A stretch of 8,251 nt of DNA from Rhizobiaceae bacterium (lineage in GTDB: Bacteria > Pseudomonadota > Alphaproteobacteria > Rhizobiales > Rhizobiaceae): contig JAJFMR010000113.1 in the NCBI GenBank assembly GCA_020696915.1, positions 1-8,251 of the forward strand. Reading direction: 5' to 3'. The notes below the pieces were generated by a model. That model was not told where the DNA came from, did no database searches, and saw only the letters and a program-made list of their open reading frames with translations. The translations under genes and the position numbers were made by a program. This document shows, one piece after another, positions 6,363-8,251 of the stretch. The number at the start of each line of letters is the position of its first letter. The stretch's first letter is position 1.

Positions 6363-7470
6363 TCCCCCCGCGCTGCTGATCGCCGGGATCTCCGGCCGCG
6401 CGCTTGCTGCCGCGGCCAGGCGGGCCGGCTATCGTCCGCTGGTCGCCGATTTCTTCTGCGACACCGACACCGTCGCACTGGCGGAGCGAACGGTCGTCCT
6501 GCCGGGCGACCTGCAGCACGGCATAGATGAACGCTTCCTGATCGAGACCCTGCGGCGATTGGCGGGGAGTGATGCCCCGCGCTACGTCGTGCTCGGGTCC
6601 GGTTTCGAGCACCAGACGAAGCTGGTCGACGACATTGCCCGCCTGTTTCCGTTGGCGGGCAATGACGCAGCGTCCATCCGCCGTATCAAGGACCCGCAGC
6701 AGCTTGCCGGCGATTGCGCGGAACTCGGGATTCCGCATCCGGCGTTTCGGTGGGATCGCCCGCCCGACCCGGCGAGCTGGGTGACCAAGGCGACCGGCGG
6801 AGCCGGCGGGACGCATGTCAAGAGCGCTGCAGGCGAGGGCCCGGCCGCGGGGCGCTATTTCCAGCGCTTCGTTCCTGGCGCGAGCGTTTCGGCCCTGTTC
6901 ATCGGCGATGGACGCAAAGCCCGGATCATCGGTTTCAGCCGGCAATGGACATCGCCGGCTCCGGCTTCGCCCTTTCGCTACGGCGGGGCGGTGCGGATGA
7001 CGCGCTTCGATCGCGGCGACGCGGCGGTGATCTGCAAATGGCTCTCCGGTCTTACCGCGGTTGCCGGTCTGCTCGGGCTCTGCAGCGCGGATCTGATCCG
7101 AACGTCGACAGGCTACCAGCTCGTCGAGATCAATCCACGCCCGGGCGCCACTCTCGATATTTTCGACAGCCGGGAGGCGCCATTGCTGGAGGCACATCTG
7201 CGGGCCGCGCGGGGGGAACCCTTCGACCTGCCGCGTTTCGCCGGTTCCATGGCGTCGCAGGTCGCCTATGCGATGAGGCCGGTGACGCCTTTTCCAGCCT
7301 TCGTCTGGCCCGACTGGACCGCCGACAGGCAGTCACCCGGTACGTCTCTGGCGGCCGGCGATCCGGTGTGCACGGTCTTCGCCCGGGGGCCGAGTGCGGC
7401 CGCGGCCCGCGCCATCGTACGGTCGCGTGCAGTCGAATTGCGGCGCTGCTGGGATGTTTGCGCGTCATGA
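6328..7470 (+). CDS. ATP-grasp ligase-like protein of the H4MPT gene cluster
   Basis: The protein has ATP-grasp features. The N-terminal half holds a Rossmann-like pre-domain (ALLIAGISGRALAAAARRAGY, 15-35, then DFFCDTDT). A likely ATP-binding lysine K154 in WVTKATGGAGGTHV is followed by a glycine-rich loop (157-161). A C-terminal metal-site pattern, YQLVEINPRPGATLDIFD at 263-280, includes E267, N269 and R271. ATP-grasp enzymes form amide or similar bonds through acyl-phosphates. A gene of this kind next to mch is known in methylotroph H4MPT clusters (I recall it as orfY in Methylobacterium) and is counted among the methanopterin-biosynthesis candidates. A plausible job is adding an amino acid to H4MPT or methylofuran; the substrate cannot be read from the sequence. 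The ATG at 6328 lies 35 nt inside mtdB with only a poor ribosome site (a TTG at 6340 is an alternative). Its TGA overlaps the mch ATG. Confidence 0.8.
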   Translation: MRFPLPARKPDSPPALLIAGISGRALAAAARRAGYRPLVADFFCDTDTVALAERTVVLPGDLQHGIDERFLIETLRRLAGSDAPRYVVLGSGFEHQTKLVDDIARLFPLAGNDAASIRRIKDPQQLAGDCAELGIPHPAFRWDRPPDPASWVTKATGGAGGTHVKSAAGEGPAAGRYFQRFVPGASVSALFIGDGRKARIIGFSRQWTSPAPASPFRYGGAVRMTRFDRGDAAVICKWLSGLTAVAGLLGLCSADLIRTSTGYQLVEINPRPGATLDIFDSREAPLLEAHLRAARGEPFDLPRFAGSMASQVAYAMRPVTPFPAFVWPDWTADRQSPGTSLAAGDPVCTVFARGPSAAAARAIVRSRAVELRRCWDVCAS

Positions 7471-8251
7471 GAGACGGCATGGCCTTTCTCAACGACAGCG
7501 CGATCAGAATCGCCGAGGATATGATCCGCGCCGCCGACCGGCTTCGCATCGGGGTGTCCAGGGGGCCGGGCGGAGAGCGGCTGATCGATGCGGGCGGGGC
7601 GGTGCAGGGCGGCATCGAGGCGGGACTGCGCATCGCGGAAGCCGCGATGGGCGGTCTCGGCAACATATCGGCGGTCTTCGACCGAACGCAGGAGAAATGG
7701 CCCTTCACCGTGCAAGTGCGCAGCTCGCAGCCGGTGCTCGCCTGCCTGGCATCGCAATATGCCGGCTGGAACCTGTCCAGCGAGGATTATTTCGCCATGG
7801 GCTCGGGTCCGGCGCGGGCGCTCGCCCGCGTCGAGCCGCTGTTCGGCACGCTGGCCTATCGCGACGAGGCCGACGCCGCCCTGCTCGTCCTGGAGGCCGC
7901 AAAACCGCCGCCTCCCGCGGTGGTGGAGAAGGTCGCCAGGGGCACTGGACTGGCGGCCGACAAGCTGACCTTCATCTACGCGCCGACCCAGAGTCTCGCG
8001 GGGACTGTGCAGATTGTCTCCCGCGTGCTGGAGGTCGCCCTGCACAAGGCCAACGACCTCGACTTCCCGCTGCACAACATCGTGGAAGGGGTGGGCGCGG
8101 CTCCCATCCCCGCCCCGCATCCCGATTTCCTCGCCGCCATGGGCCGCACCAACGACGCCATCATCTATGGCGGCTTCGTCCAGCTTTTCGTCTCCGGGCC
8201 GGCGGACGGAGCCAGGGAACTCGCCGACAAGCTGCCAAGCCGGGCATCGCG
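7467..8251 (+). CDS. mch: Methenyl-H4MPT cyclohydrolase (partial, 3' end outside window)
   Basis: Mch hydrolyses 5,10-methenyl-H4MPT to N5-formyl-H4MPT, supplying the substrate of the Fhc complex. Family blocks in the 261 codons in view are RSSQPVLACLASQYAGW at 85-101, YFAMGSGPARAL at 108-119, TQSLAGTVQIVSR at 174-186, VEGVGAAPIPAPHPDF at 206-221 and GRTNDAIIYGG at 226-236. The full protein is usually about 320 residues, so about 60 are missing at the right edge. The ATG at 7467 overlaps the TGA of the ATP-grasp gene as ATGA, which suggests coupled translation. The ATG at 7482 (residue 5) with GAGAGA upstream is an equally plausible start. No frame break is seen. Mch in archaea and bacteria is a cofactor-free soluble enzyme. 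Confidence 0.95.
   Translation, partial: MRDGMAFLNDSAIRIAEDMIRAADRLRIGVSRGPGGERLIDAGGAVQGGIEAGLRIAEAAMGGLGNISAVFDRTQEKWPFTVQVRSSQPVLACLASQYAGWNLSSEDYFAMGSGPARALARVEPLFGTLAYRDEADAALLVLEAAKPPPPAVVEKVARGTGLAADKLTFIYAPTQSLAGTVQIVSRVLEVALHKANDLDFPLHNIVEGVGAAPIPAPHPDFLAAMGRTNDAIIYGGFVQLFVSGPADGARELADKLPSRAS

Noticed and set aside
5567..6478. 303-codon minus-strand open frame opposite mtdB
   Set aside because: It is a shadow with serine/alanine-rich low-complexity translation; mtdB family motifs are intact on the plus strand.

Overview
The window is a piece of a bacterial tetrahydromethanopterin (H4MPT)-linked C1 transfer locus, the pathway that oxidises formaldehyde to formate in methylotrophic and some non-methylotrophic bacteria. 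High GC content, gene content and a dispersed intergenic repeat resembling those of rhizobia point to an alphaproteobacterium, most likely Hyphomicrobiales. That placement is inference; no rRNA or other phylogenetic marker is present.

Layout: two divergent gene sets leave a 325-bp intergenic region (4133-4457). Leftward (minus strand) runs fhcB-fhcA-fhcD-fhcC, the four subunits of the formyltransferase/hydrolase complex. fhcC runs off the left edge, with 169 codons in view. The junctions are tight: a 7-nt overlap fhcB/fhcA, a 27-nt gap fhcA/fhcD and a 4-nt GTGA overlap fhcD/fhcC. Rightward (plus strand) runs a beta-RFAP synthase gene (H4MPT biosynthesis), mtdB (methylene-H4MPT dehydrogenase), an ATP-grasp ligase-like gene of unproven function, and mch (methenyl-H4MPT cyclohydrolase). 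mch runs off the right edge with 261 full codons in view. Here too the junctions are tight: 39-nt gap, 35-nt overlap, 4-nt ATGA overlap.

How they work together: formaldehyde bound to H4MPT is oxidised by MtdB to methenyl-H4MPT, hydrolysed by Mch to formyl-H4MPT, and the formyl group is moved by FhcD to a methanofuran-type carrier and released as formate by FhcA. FhcB and FhcC complete the complex. Beta-RFAP synthase makes an early intermediate of the H4MPT cofactor. The ATP-grasp protein is a plausible amide-forming ligase for H4MPT or methylofuran. fae, mtdA and the remaining cofactor genes are not in the window.

All genes except the two edge-truncated ones look intact. There is no sign of mobile elements, CRISPR, tRNA or rRNA. 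The locus is a recognisable known system. The least explained parts are the ATP-grasp gene and the divergent regulatory region.
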